Assembly (NCBI GenBank): GCA_963618055.1
Contig: CAVERI010000010.1
Coordinates: forward strand, 1-50,456
Length of the DNA stretch: 50,456 nucleotides
From: SFHK01 sp963618055
Lineage (GTDB): Bacteria; Bacillota; Clostridia; Christensenellales; Aristaeellaceae
Direction of reading: 5' to 3'
Positions 8,115 to 16,120 of the stretch are shown one piece after another; position 1 is the first letter of the stretch, and every line of letters starts with the position of its first letter. Made by a program: the position numbers and the translations under genes. The notes below the pieces were generated by a model. That model did no database searches. It was not told where the DNA came from and saw only the letters and a list, made by a program, of their open reading frames with translations.

Positions 8115-9308
8115 ATGAAAATCAGACTGGCGCTCATATACGGCAGCCGCACCTGTGAGCACGACGTTTCCATCATCTCCGCCCTGCAGGCGGCGCAGCA
8201 TGTGAATCCGGATGATTACGATCTGATCTACGTCTACATCGACCAGCACGGCGAATGGTACACCGGCGAAAAGCTCGCGGACATCTCGCTGTATCGCAAT
8301 TTTGACAAGCGCGCCGTCGTGCGCGTGATTCCCATGGGCGCGGAGGGCAAGCTGCGCCTGATGCAGCATCCCGACGACAAGCTGCTGCCCATCGGCCGCC
8401 TGCGCCAGATCGCCGAGGCGGACGTGGTAATGCCCGTCATGCACGGCATGAACGGCGAGGACGGCACGCTTCAGGGCATGCTGGAATTGTGGAACATCCC
8501 CTACACCTCCTCCGGCGTGCTCGGCTCCGCGCTGGGCATGGACAAGATCGCCATGAAGCGCGTGTTCCGTGCCTGCGGCTTTCCGGTGCTGAAGGACGTG
8601 TGCGTGGATCGCTCCGAATGGAAGCGCAGCCGCGCGGGCGTGATGAACCGCGTGATGAGCGAGCTTTCATTCCCCGTGTACGTAAAGCCCTCGAATCTGG
8701 GCTCCTCCATCGGCATCAACCGCGCCGACAACCAAAACGGCCTTGAGGACGCGATCGATATCGCCGTGTCCTACGACCGCCGCGTGCTGGTCGAGGTCGG
8801 CATTCAGGATCTGATGGAAATCAACTGCGCCGTGCTCGGCTATGGCGGTGACGCAATGGCCTCCGTAACCGAAATGCCCGTGCGCTGGTCGGACTTCCTG
8901 TCCTTCGACGAGAAATACCTGCGCGGCGCAAAGGGCGCGAAGAGCGCGCCCAGCAAGGGCATGTCCTCGCTCAGCCGCCAGATGCCCGCGCCCATCGGCC
9001 CGGAGCTGACCCGCCGTGTGGAGGAGCTGGCCGTCGAAGCGTTTAAGGCGCTGGACTGCAAGGGCGTCGCCCGCATCGACTTTCTGTACGACAAGGCGGC
9101 CGATGAATTGTATATCGGCGAAATCAATACCATTCCCGGCTCCCTCGCGTTCTACCTGTGGGAAGGCCGAGGCATTTCCTTTGAGCGCATGATCGATATG
9201 ATGGTCGAGTACGCCTTCCGCGCGAACGCCGACCGAAACGAAAACGTGTTCTCCTATCAATCCTCCATTCTGAGCGGCGCGTCCGGCGCGAAGGGCGCCA
9301 AGCGCTGA
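8115..9308 (+). CDS. ddl: D-alanine--D-alanine ligase
   Basis: ATP-grasp enzyme joining two D-alanines for the peptidoglycan stem peptide. The N-terminal EHDVSIISA block is the usual Ddl opening. MPVMHGMNGEDG (substrate loop region), VYVKPSNLGSSIGI (ATP-grasp) and the metal-binding C-terminal ARIDF and GEINTIPG motifs are all present. The length, 397 residues, is slightly long because of the Ala/Gly/Lys-rich segment around 275-290 and a basic tail. Gene order after the MurF-like ligase is functionally logical: Ddl makes the dipeptide that MurF attaches. A D-Ala-D-Lac or D-Ala-D-Ser ligase cannot be fully excluded from motifs alone. Confidence 0.9.
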   Translation: MKIRLALIYGSRTCEHDVSIISALQAAQHVNPDDYDLIYVYIDQHGEWYTGEKLADISLYRNFDKRAVVRVIPMGAEGKLRLMQHPDDKLLPIGRLRQIAEADVVMPVMHGMNGEDGTLQGMLELWNIPYTSSGVLGSALGMDKIAMKRVFRACGFPVLKDVCVDRSEWKRSRAGVMNRVMSELSFPVYVKPSNLGSSIGINRADNQNGLEDAIDIAVSYDRRVLVEVGIQDLMEINCAVLGYGGDAMASVTEMPVRWSDFLSFDEKYLRGAKGAKSAPSKGMSSLSRQMPAPIGPELTRRVEELAVEAFKALDCKGVARIDFLYDKAADELYIGEINTIPGSLAFYLWEGRGISFERMIDMMVEYAFRANADRNENVFSYQSSILSGASGAKGAKR

Positions 9309-9314
9309 CCATCC

Positions 9315-9343
9315 CCGCCTCCCCTGCCCGGAGGCGGTTTTTT
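9315..9343 (+). terminator. Rho-independent terminator after ddl
   Basis: Perfect 8-base stem CCGCCTCC/GGAGGCGG with a 7-base loop followed by six T. It closes the hydrolase-MurF-like-ddl operon. Confidence 0.92.
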
Positions 9344-9441
9344 CTATGGTTTTTTCTGGGCGAGAAAATGTCTTTTCTCTGCGCGCGCCGAAAACTGCGC
9401 TTATTTTTTTCGGAAAACGCCGCATTTGGGAAAATTAGTCC

Positions 9442-9470
9442 TTTACAAATTGCGCGCGTTGTGGTATACT
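9442..9470 (+). promoter_or_regulatory. Promoter of importer operon A
   Basis: TTTACA (9442-9447), 17-base spacer, TATACT (9465-9470). It predicts a leader of about 70 bases before the first permease. Confidence 0.8.
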
Positions 9471-9554
9471 GTCAACATGGTCGATTGATTCTGTCGTTTC
9501 TTTACAGTTGTATATCGACGTATCTTTACAGCATTGGAGTTGGTATTGTTGAAT

Positions 9555-10526
9555 ATGACGGCAATTCACGCCCGAAAGAAGAAGGGCGGCGCAAGCACAG
9601 GCTCGTCCTTCGATAATTTAGAAATCTTTCTGCTTCATCTGCCAACGACAATCTGGTATTTGATTTTTTGCTATGCCCCGATGTTCGGCATCATCATTGC
9701 CTTCAAGAATTATACGCCCGCGCCGGGTGTGAGCTTTATCTACAATCTGTTTAAGAACTGCGAGTGGAGCGGCTTCAAAAACTTCCAGTTCCTGTTCGCC
9801 AGCAGCTACTTCAGCACGATGCTGCGCAACACGATTGTGTATAACCTCATCTTCATCGTGCTCGGCATTCTCATTCCCGTGTCGCTGGCTATTATGATTT
9901 CCCAGCTCTATTCCAAGAAGCTGGCAAAGGTCTGCCAGACGATGATGTTCCTTCCCCACTTCCTGTCGTGGGTCGTGGTCAGCTACTTTGTCTACGCCTT
10001 CCTCGCAACGGACGCCGGCCTGTTCAACAACCTTTCAAAGGCGCTGGGCGTGGGCGATCCAAGGCATATGTGGTATCAGGATATCAGCTTCTGGACGTGG
10101 TTCCTCGTCTTCCTGAACGTGTGGAAGGGCATGGGCTACAACATGGTCGTGTACATGGCCTCCATCAGCGGCATTGACGCCGAGCTGTACGAAGCCGCGC
10201 TGATCGACGGCGCATCCAAATGGCAGCAGACGATTTATATCACCCTGCCGCTTCTGCGCCCGATCATCTCCATCATGTTCATCATGGCCGTCGGCAACAT
10301 CTTCCGAAGCGATTTCGGCCTGTTCTATCAGTCGACGCGCAACTCCGGCGCGCTGGTCACGATCACCCAGACGATCGACGTGTACATCTATAAGGCGCTG
10401 CTGGAAAACCCGAACATCAACCTTTCCTCCGCCGCCTCCCTTCTGCAATCGGTGTTCGGCTGCATTACCATTGTGCTCGCGAACATCATTGTGAAGAAGA
10501 TCGATCCCAACGCAGGCCTGTTCTGA
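9555..10526 (+). CDS. Sugar ABC transporter permease, LplB type (operon A)
   Basis: Inner-membrane subunit of a carbohydrate importer, partner of the permease and binding protein that follow. About 323 residues with six membrane segments. The EAA loop that contacts the ATPase is seen at about 212-233 (YEAALIDGASKWQQ, then LPLL). FCYAPMFGIIIAFKNY near the N-terminus is typical of the LplB branch used for complex or plant-derived oligosaccharides. The start is uncertain: ATG at 9555 is 15 bases from the best Shine-Dalgarno sequence (GGAG at 9536-9539), while TTG codons at 9546 and 9549 are better spaced. No ATPase gene is nearby. Confidence 0.9.
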   Translation: MTAIHARKKKGGASTGSSFDNLEIFLLHLPTTIWYLIFCYAPMFGIIIAFKNYTPAPGVSFIYNLFKNCEWSGFKNFQFLFASSYFSTMLRNTIVYNLIFIVLGILIPVSLAIMISQLYSKKLAKVCQTMMFLPHFLSWVVVSYFVYAFLATDAGLFNNLSKALGVGDPRHMWYQDISFWTWFLVFLNVWKGMGYNMVVYMASISGIDAELYEAALIDGASKWQQTIYITLPLLRPIISIMFIMAVGNIFRSDFGLFYQSTRNSGALVTITQTIDVYIYKALLENPNINLSSAASLLQSVFGCITIVLANIIVKKIDPNAGLF

Positions 10527-10550
10527 TCGGGCGGAAAGGAGAAACACATC

Positions 10551-11471
10551 ATGGCAAACAAAAAGCCGGACGCAACCCTGAAATACAGCCGCGTATCCCC
10601 TACGGCAAACGTCATCTTCAGCGCTATCTTCATTATTCTCGCGCTCATGTGCTTCCTTCCGGCGCTCTTGGTCTGCATCGTCTCGTTTTCCTCGAATGCG
10701 TCGGTTCTGCGCAAGGGCTACAGCTTCTGGCCGGACGCGTGGAGCATCGATAGCTACCTCTATCTGGCACGTCAGGCGGACTACGTAGGCCGCGCGTTCC
10801 TGAACTCCATCGGCATCACCATCGTCGGCACGTGCTTCGGTCTGATTCTCTGCTCCACGATGGGCTACGCGCTGTCCCGCCCGAACTACCGCCTGCGCGG
10901 GTTCTTCACGTGGTTCGTGTTCATCCCGATGCTGTTCTCGGGCGGCCTCGTGGCCAGCTACATGATCAACGCGCAGGTGCTGGGGCTGAAAAACACCTAT
11001 TGGGTGCTGATTCTGCCAATCTGCTGCTCCAGCTTCTATATCATCATCATGCGCACGTTCTTCCAGACGACGGTTCCCGACGCGATTATCGAGTCCGCCA
11101 AGATCGACGGCGCACGGCAGGTTCGCATCTTCGTGCAGATTGTGCTTCCCATCTCTCTGCCCGCCATTGCGACCATCGGCCTGTTCTACACCTTCGCCTA
11201 CTGGAACGACTGGATGATGGCCAAGTACTACCTCAACTCCAATGCGCAGGATCTCTATCCGCTGCAATACGTGCTGATCGCGCTGGAAAGCAACATCGAC
11301 TTCCTCACCCGCAACCAGCAGTTCATGGGTCCTGTCGAGTCCGTGGATCTGCCGAGCGAAACGATTCGCATGGCCATGGTCATGGTCGGCGTCATCCCGA
11401 TTGCCTGCTCGTATCCCTTCTTCCAGAAGTACTTTATCTCCGGTCTGACGATCGGCGCCGTGAAGGGATAA
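10551..11471 (+). CDS. Sugar ABC transporter permease, AraQ/YtcP type (operon A)
   Basis: Second membrane subunit (306 residues), forming a heterodimer with the preceding LplB-type permease. Six membrane helices; the EAA motif IESAKIDGARQVRIFVQIV near residues 181-200 is well conserved. The C-terminus ends with YPFFQKYFISGLTIGAVKG, the standard tail of this subfamily. AAGGAG lies nine bases before the ATG, 24 bases after the previous gene. Paralogous to the permeases at 15171, 28416, 32136 and 38772, most similar by eye to that at 28416. Confidence 0.93.
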   Translation: MANKKPDATLKYSRVSPTANVIFSAIFIILALMCFLPALLVCIVSFSSNASVLRKGYSFWPDAWSIDSYLYLARQADYVGRAFLNSIGITIVGTCFGLILCSTMGYALSRPNYRLRGFFTWFVFIPMLFSGGLVASYMINAQVLGLKNTYWVLILPICCSSFYIIIMRTFFQTTVPDAIIESAKIDGARQVRIFVQIVLPISLPAIATIGLFYTFAYWNDWMMAKYYLNSNAQDLYPLQYVLIALESNIDFLTRNQQFMGPVESVDLPSETIRMAMVMVGVIPIACSYPFFQKYFISGLTIGAVKG

Positions 11472-11481
11472 TCTCTGCCGA

Positions 11482-11506
11482 TTATAACAGCCTTTCGCTG
11501 TTGTAA
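11482..11506 (+). other. Intercistronic hairpin before binding-protein gene A
   Basis: Ten-base stem TTATAACAGC/GCTGTTGTAA with one G-U pair and a five-base loop, placed between permease and binding-protein genes and followed by A-rich sequence rather than a T-run. Likely an mRNA processing or stabilising structure that favours the binding protein. Confidence 0.55.
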
Positions 11507-11530
11507 TAATAAAAAAGGAGGGTTTCAGAA

Positions 11531-13012
11531 ATGAAGAAACTCGCATCTCTCGTACTGGCTCTGATGCTCGTTCTGTCCGTCTGCTCTTTTGCGGGCGCTG
11601 AGGACGACGTAATCAAGCTGACCTGGGCCATGGGCACCGGCAGCACCGCCCCGAAGGACAACGCAATGGTTCTCGAAGAGCTGAACAAGATGAGCCGTGA
11701 AAAGATCGGCGTTGAGGTCGACATTCAGTACTTCACCAACGAGCAGCTGCAGAACTCAATCCAGGCTGGCGAGGTGTTTGATATGTACTACACCTGCTCC
11801 TGGTACAACAATTTCAACGTGGCTGTTTCCAACAAGCTGTTCGCCAACATCTGGCCGCATCTTCAGGAGTGGACTCCTGACCTGTACGCTACGATGCCCG
11901 AGAACGTTTGGGATCTGGCCAAGTCCGCTGACGGCGGCCTGTACGCCATCCCCGTAAAGAAGGATTACTGCCCCGAAAACTTCATCACCTATCCCGCCGA
12001 CCTGGCGGCCGAGCTGGGCTTCGAAATTCCCGCTAACATCGGCGCGTGGGACGAGCTGACCGACTTCCTCGTCGCTTGGAAGGAAACCCTCGCGGATAAC
12101 GATTATCCCGTCATGCTCGGCGGCGGCGCTGCCGGCCTCGAAACCTCCTTCGACTTCATCGACCGCACCGTGATGATCGGCGTTCTGTTCGGAACGACCG
12201 AGGTCGTCACCGCCTTTGATGATCCCTCCGTTATGGAGCGCTATCAGACCCTGCACAAGTGGTACGAGCTTGGCCTCGTGAACCCCGACGCCGCTCAGCT
12301 CAATGAGGACGCCATCGACAGCAAGCACATGCATCTGGGCTTCGTTCAGGCGTGGGACGGCTACGACTTCAGCGTAACCAAGGGCTACAACTGCGAAATG
12401 ACCCGCTACTCCGGCCCGTTCCTCTCCACCGACGGCGTACAGGGCTCCATGAACGCCTTCTCCGTCACACTGGAGAACGATCTTGAGCGCTTTGAGGCCG
12501 CGATGAAGTATCAGGAGCTCGTCAACACCGATAAGCTCTACCGCGACACCCTCCGCTACGGCGTTCAGGGCTATCACTGGAACTACGTCACCGAAGAGCA
12601 GAGTGCTGCCTGCGCGGGCGGCGTCCTGAAGACCCAGGTTGGCTCCGATAACTATAGCCCGTGGCCGTTCTCTCAGGGCTCCTACGCCCTCTCTTCCATC
12701 CAGGTAAGCCAGGAGCAGGTTGACGGCACCGCCAAGGCGCCCGTTATGAACCAGTGGGATCTGTACTTCGCGAACTGCGAAACCGCTCCGGTTTCCGCCA
12801 TCTCCGGCTTCACCTTCGACAGCTCCAAGTGGACCGCCAACTACGCCGAGATCACCGCGATCAAGGATCAGTACTACAAGTCCTTCGCCACCGGCACCAC
12901 CAACATCGACGACGTGCTCGATGAGATGATGGAGAAGATGAACGCGGCCGGCCTGCAGGACATCATCGAAGATGCCCAGGCTCAGCTCGACGCCTACCTC
13001 GCCTCCAAGTAA
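11531..13012 (+). CDS. Extracellular solute-binding protein, LplA type (operon A)
   Basis: Captures the substrate outside the membrane for the two preceding permeases. 493 residues: a signal peptide (KK, then a hydrophobic run, ending FAGA before EDD), then a type 1 periplasmic-binding fold. A C-terminal segment, FTFDSSKW to the end, matches the DUF3502-type tail of LplA-like proteins. LSVC in the signal resembles but does not satisfy a lipobox because Val precedes Cys, so whether it is a lipoprotein is unclear. Strong AAGGAGG before the ATG and even, preference-rich codon use suggest high expression. The substrate is unknown, probably an oligosaccharide. Confidence 0.92.
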   Translation: MKKLASLVLALMLVLSVCSFAGAEDDVIKLTWAMGTGSTAPKDNAMVLEELNKMSREKIGVEVDIQYFTNEQLQNSIQAGEVFDMYYTCSWYNNFNVAVSNKLFANIWPHLQEWTPDLYATMPENVWDLAKSADGGLYAIPVKKDYCPENFITYPADLAAELGFEIPANIGAWDELTDFLVAWKETLADNDYPVMLGGGAAGLETSFDFIDRTVMIGVLFGTTEVVTAFDDPSVMERYQTLHKWYELGLVNPDAAQLNEDAIDSKHMHLGFVQAWDGYDFSVTKGYNCEMTRYSGPFLSTDGVQGSMNAFSVTLENDLERFEAAMKYQELVNTDKLYRDTLRYGVQGYHWNYVTEEQSAACAGGVLKTQVGSDNYSPWPFSQGSYALSSIQVSQEQVDGTAKAPVMNQWDLYFANCETAPVSAISGFTFDSSKWTANYAEITAIKDQYYKSFATGTTNIDDVLDEMMEKMNAAGLQDIIEDAQAQLDAYLASK

Positions 13013-13030
13013 TCCCCCGCATAACCCCGC

Positions 13031-13060
13031 GCCCTCCGTTTTGAAAGCGGAGGGCGTTTT
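13031..13060 (+). terminator. Terminator of importer operon A
   Basis: Stem GCCCTCCG/CGGAGGGC (perfect, 8 bases) with a 9-base loop, followed by G and four T, 18 bases after the stop codon. Confidence 0.9.
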
Positions 13061-13064
13061 CATG

Positions 13065-13094
13065 CTTACAGACTGGCGCGTACCGTGGTATAAT
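13065..13094 (+). promoter_or_regulatory. Orphan promoter pointing antisense into the AraC gene
   Basis: CTTACA (13065-13070), 18-base spacer, TATAAT (13089-13094). No plus-strand gene follows for more than 1.1 kb; transcription would run antisense through the regulator gene at 13194-14066. It may drive an antisense RNA or be left over from a lost gene. Confidence 0.45.
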
Positions 13095-13193
13095 CAGGCT
13101 GCGCATAGCCGAGTGAACCAAAGAAATTTCATCAAGCGTCCTCCCTATTGGGTATCTATCTCCTTTTACGGCATCCACGTCACAGAATTCGTT

Positions 13194-14066
13194 TTACTGT
13201 TTCTTGTGTCCATTTTGATATTGCGTCGGCGATACGTGTTTATAGTGCCGAAATACCTTTACAAAATAGCTGGGATCGGAAAACCCGCATTCGCTGGCAA
13301 TTTCCGTGATGGACAACGTGGAATCCTGCATTTTGCTGCAAGCAACCTCCGTGCGAAAGTAATTGAGGTAGTCGATAGGAGATCGATGAGTCAACTCCTT
13401 AAAATATCGACAGAAGTAATTTGGGCTTAAATTCGCGCTTGCAGCCAACGCCTCTAAAGTGATTTTCTCCTGGTAATGCTCTTCAATATAGGATAGCGCG
13501 TTTTTCAGCGAAGCGTATTTCTGAATATCATACTTCGGCGGTACCTTCGTATATAAATGATTTCGAAGAATACAGGCAAATAACAAATAGAGATAGCCGA
13601 CAATGCTTAGCATATCCACCTTAGAAGGGGATTCAAAAAGCTTCAAAAGTCTGCATACCAGTTCATTGACTTCTTCGTCGGAGGAGGGAAAATAGAAATT
13701 GATCATCAAGGTTCCGTTAAAGAGATTGGTGAGACGCGGCTCATAGGATCGGATTGAGGTGGAAAAGAGCGCTACCGCCTCAATGTCCACAAGCAGACAA
13801 TAATACTGGCAATTACTGCGCTCGTCCGGCGTGCCGCCATGAGTGAAGCCTCCCGGAATAATGGCGGTATCGCCGGCGGAAAGGCGATAGGTCTTCTGGT
13901 CGATATACAGTTCAAAGCATCCTTCGTAGACATGAATCAACTCATACAGCGGATGCCAATGGAAAGGCATATTATATCTCGAATAATTCTTATCTACCTT
14001 GTAGAAAAAGCAGGGAAGGATTTTCCCATTGAAAACCTGCTGCTCAGGATAATCCAAGTAATGCAT
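13194..14066 (-). CDS. AraC-family transcriptional regulator
   Basis: Cytoplasmic regulator of 290 residues, presumably controlling importer operon B, from which it is transcribed divergently. Residues about 1-130 form a cupin-like sensing domain (FHWHPLYELIHVYEG, then GDTAIIPGG). The last 100 residues carry two helix-turn-helix units (ITLEALAASANLSPNYFCRYF, split here from the next, and ITEIASECGFSDPSYFVKVFR). The ATG at 14066 has AAAGGAG eight bases upstream and lies 16 bases after the predicted transcription start; the longer frame to 14117 would begin inside the -35 box. Codon use is more A/T-rich than in the neighbouring housekeeping genes. A sugar ligand is likely but unidentified. Confidence 0.92.
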   Translation of the reverse strand: MHYLDYPEQQVFNGKILPCFFYKVDKNYSRYNMPFHWHPLYELIHVYEGCFELYIDQKTYRLSAGDTAIIPGGFTHGGTPDERSNCQYYCLLVDIEAVALFSTSIRSYEPRLTNLFNGTLMINFYFPSSDEEVNELVCRLLKLFESPSKVDMLSIVGYLYLLFACILRNHLYTKVPPKYDIQKYASLKNALSYIEEHYQEKITLEALAASANLSPNYFCRYFKELTHRSPIDYLNYFRTEVACSKMQDSTLSITEIASECGFSDPSYFVKVFRHYKHVSPTQYQNGHKKQ

Positions 14067-14088
14067 TTTAGGCGCTCCTTTCAAGGAG

Positions 14089-14117
14089 ATTATATTCGGA
14101 GCGACCGAGAAGCGCAA
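14089..14117 (-). promoter_or_regulatory. Promoter of the AraC-family regulator
   Basis: Minus strand TTGCGC (14117-14112), 17-base spacer, TATAAT (14094-14089). Fixes the start codon at 14066. Confidence 0.7.
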
Positions 14118-14132
14118 TCACATTTCCGACAA

Positions 14133-14158
14133 AAAGATAATATATTACCATTATCTTT
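14133..14158. promoter_or_regulatory. Inverted repeat between divergent promoters, candidate operator
   Basis: AAAGATAAT and ATTATCTTT form perfect 9-base arms around an 8-base centre. The repeat lies between the promoters of the AraC regulator and importer operon B, just upstream of both -35 boxes, the expected place for an activator site. Confidence 0.5.
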
Positions 14159-14169
14159 GAGAATACTTA

Positions 14170-14198
14170 TAGACAAAAGGAGCCGTTGAGCGTAGAAT
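14170..14198 (+). promoter_or_regulatory. Promoter of importer operon B
   Basis: TAGACA (14170-14175), 17-base spacer, TAGAAT (14193-14198), about 46 bases before the GTG start. Confidence 0.65.
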
Positions 14199-14243
14199 AA
14201 AGACAATAAATGAGATATGGATACAAATTAGGAGGCTGAATTC

Positions 14244-15158
14244 GTGAAAATCAAACATACATTGCAGCAAATGCGACGATCATATGTGCTTTATTTGTTT
14301 TTGCTTCCTTCCGTAGTAATGATAGGAATATTTTGCTATGCGCCGATGTACGGAGTATTGTCCGCGTTTCAAAATTATTCCCCATCGAAGGGTATCTCTG
14401 GCAGTCCTTGGCTGGGATTTCAATGGTTTGTTACGTTTTTTACAATGCCAAGGTTCGGGGCGATTCTCCGCAATACGCTGACGCTGAGTCTTTACACCCT
14501 GCTGGTCGGTTTTCCCATTCCGATTCTGCTGGCGCTGATGATCAACACCGTAGAAAGCAAGCGCTATAAGAAGATTGTTCAGACCGTCACCTATATGCCG
14601 CATTTTATCTCCGTAGTCGTGCTGGTCAGCATGCTCAACGTCTTTCTTTCTCCACGCTCCGGATTTTTGAACCACATTTTTGAGTTTTTGGGTGCCGCCG
14701 AAGATACCTATTATACCGGAAAGCCGGAATTCTTCGCGCATCTGTATGTGTGGTCAGGCGTGTGGCAGGATATGGGCTGGAATTCTATTATCTATCTTGC
14801 GGCGCTGACAGGTGTTGACCCCGCCCTGCATGAGGCAGCACAGGTAGACGGCGCGAACCGGCTTCAACGCGTGTGGCATATTGATTTGCCGGCAATCCTG
14901 CCTACGATGGTGATTCTGCTGATCATGAGCATCGGAAACATCATGAGCGTCGGCTATGAAAAGGTATTCCTGATGCAGAACGACCTTAATATTACTACCT
15001 CCGAGGTAATATCGACCTATGTATACAAAATCGGTTTGAAACAGCAGCAGTACAGTTACTCATCCGCAATCGGATTGTTCAATAATCTTGTGAACTTTGT
15101 GCTTCTGATTGCGGTTAACCGGCTTTCCGCGAGGATATCCGGAACCAGCTTGTGGTGA
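14244..15158 (+). CDS. Sugar ABC transporter permease, LplB type (operon B)
   Basis: First membrane subunit (304 residues) of importer B. It has six helices, FCYAPMYGVLSAFQNY near the N-terminus and the EAA loop HEAAQVDGANRLQRVWHIDLP near 192-212. It starts with GTG at 14244, eight bases after AGGAGG. Next permease follows after 12 bases. The gene is less GC-rich than operons A and C and is regulated by the divergent AraC protein, so its substrate probably differs from theirs. Confidence 0.93.
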   Translation: MKIKHTLQQMRRSYVLYLFLLPSVVMIGIFCYAPMYGVLSAFQNYSPSKGISGSPWLGFQWFVTFFTMPRFGAILRNTLTLSLYTLLVGFPIPILLALMINTVESKRYKKIVQTVTYMPHFISVVVLVSMLNVFLSPRSGFLNHIFEFLGAAEDTYYTGKPEFFAHLYVWSGVWQDMGWNSIIYLAALTGVDPALHEAAQVDGANRLQRVWHIDLPAILPTMVILLIMSIGNIMSVGYEKVFLMQNDLNITTSEVISTYVYKIGLKQQQYSYSSAIGLFNNLVNFVLLIAVNRLSARISGTSLW

Positions 15159-15170
15159 AAGGAGAAAACC

Positions 15171-16073
15171 ATGAAGAGGGTAGCAACCAACCGGTTATCT
15201 GGTGACACCATTTTTCACGTCGTAAACGATGTCATACTTGCGCTGTTGATTTTGATAACAGCCTACCCGATTTATTTCGTTCTGGTGGCGTCGTTTTCCG
15301 ATCCGACCTATGTCAATAACGGAACGATTCTGATCTTCCCGAAGGGATTTACGCTCGTCGGCTATCAGAAGGTCTTTCAGGAAAGCCGAGTCTGGCTGGG
15401 ATACGCGAATACGATTCTCTATACCGGCCTCGGTTCCCTGCTGGGCGTAATTGTGACGATGATGGCGGGCTTTGCCCTGTCGCGCCGGGAATTGCCGTTT
15501 CGCCGCGGGCTGATGCTGTATTTTGTCTTCACGATGTATTTCAGCGGCGGTCTAATTCCTTATTACATGGTTATCAAAGCGCTGAACCTGACCAACACAA
15601 GGTTTCTGATGATTATCATCAGCTCCGTCGCGGTCTACAACATCATCATTACGCGTTCGTTTATGTCTTCGAATATTCCAGAGGAGCTTCGGGACGCGGC
15701 GCGCATCGACGGATGCGGAGACGGCCGATTCTTTTTCCAAATCGCGGTTCCGCTTTCAAAGGCAATCGCGTCGGTGCTGGCCTTGTATATCGCGGTTACC
15801 TATTGGAATTCCTACTTTAACGCCATGATTTTCCTGACGGATCGCAGCAAATACCCGCTCGCGCTGTATCTGCGGGAGATTCTGCTGACGGTCTCCACCA
15901 ACGCGCAATCTTCCGTGACGTCGGACGCAACTGCCGCCGCGATGCTTCAGAAGATGTCTCAGGTCATTAAGTATGGCATTATCGTGGTTTCCACGCTGCC
16001 AATTATCTGCGTATATCCGTTTTTGCAGAAGTATTTTGTCAAGGGGGTCATGATTGGATCGCTCAAAGGGTGA
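15171..16073 (+). CDS. Sugar ABC transporter permease, AraQ/YtcP type (operon B)
   Basis: Second permease (300 residues) of importer B, with six membrane segments. The EAA loop reads LRDAARIDGCGDGRFFFQIAVP near 181-202, with an unusual Cys where family members mostly have Ala. The tail ends FLQKYFVKGVMIGSLKG. GAAAGGAG precedes the ATG at good spacing. Its TGA overlaps a GTG at 16070 that is in frame with the next gene, but the real start of that gene is at 16121. Confidence 0.93.
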   Translation: MKRVATNRLSGDTIFHVVNDVILALLILITAYPIYFVLVASFSDPTYVNNGTILIFPKGFTLVGYQKVFQESRVWLGYANTILYTGLGSLLGVIVTMMAGFALSRRELPFRRGLMLYFVFTMYFSGGLIPYYMVIKALNLTNTRFLMIIISSVAVYNIIITRSFMSSNIPEELRDAARIDGCGDGRFFFQIAVPLSKAIASVLALYIAVTYWNSYFNAMIFLTDRSKYPLALYLREILLTVSTNAQSSVTSDATAAAMLQKMSQVIKYGIIVVSTLPIICVYPFLQKYFVKGVMIGSLKG

Positions 16074-16120
16074 ACGCGAGAGATTCAAATCTGATAGAGA
16101 ATAAAAGGAGGAAAACCAGA

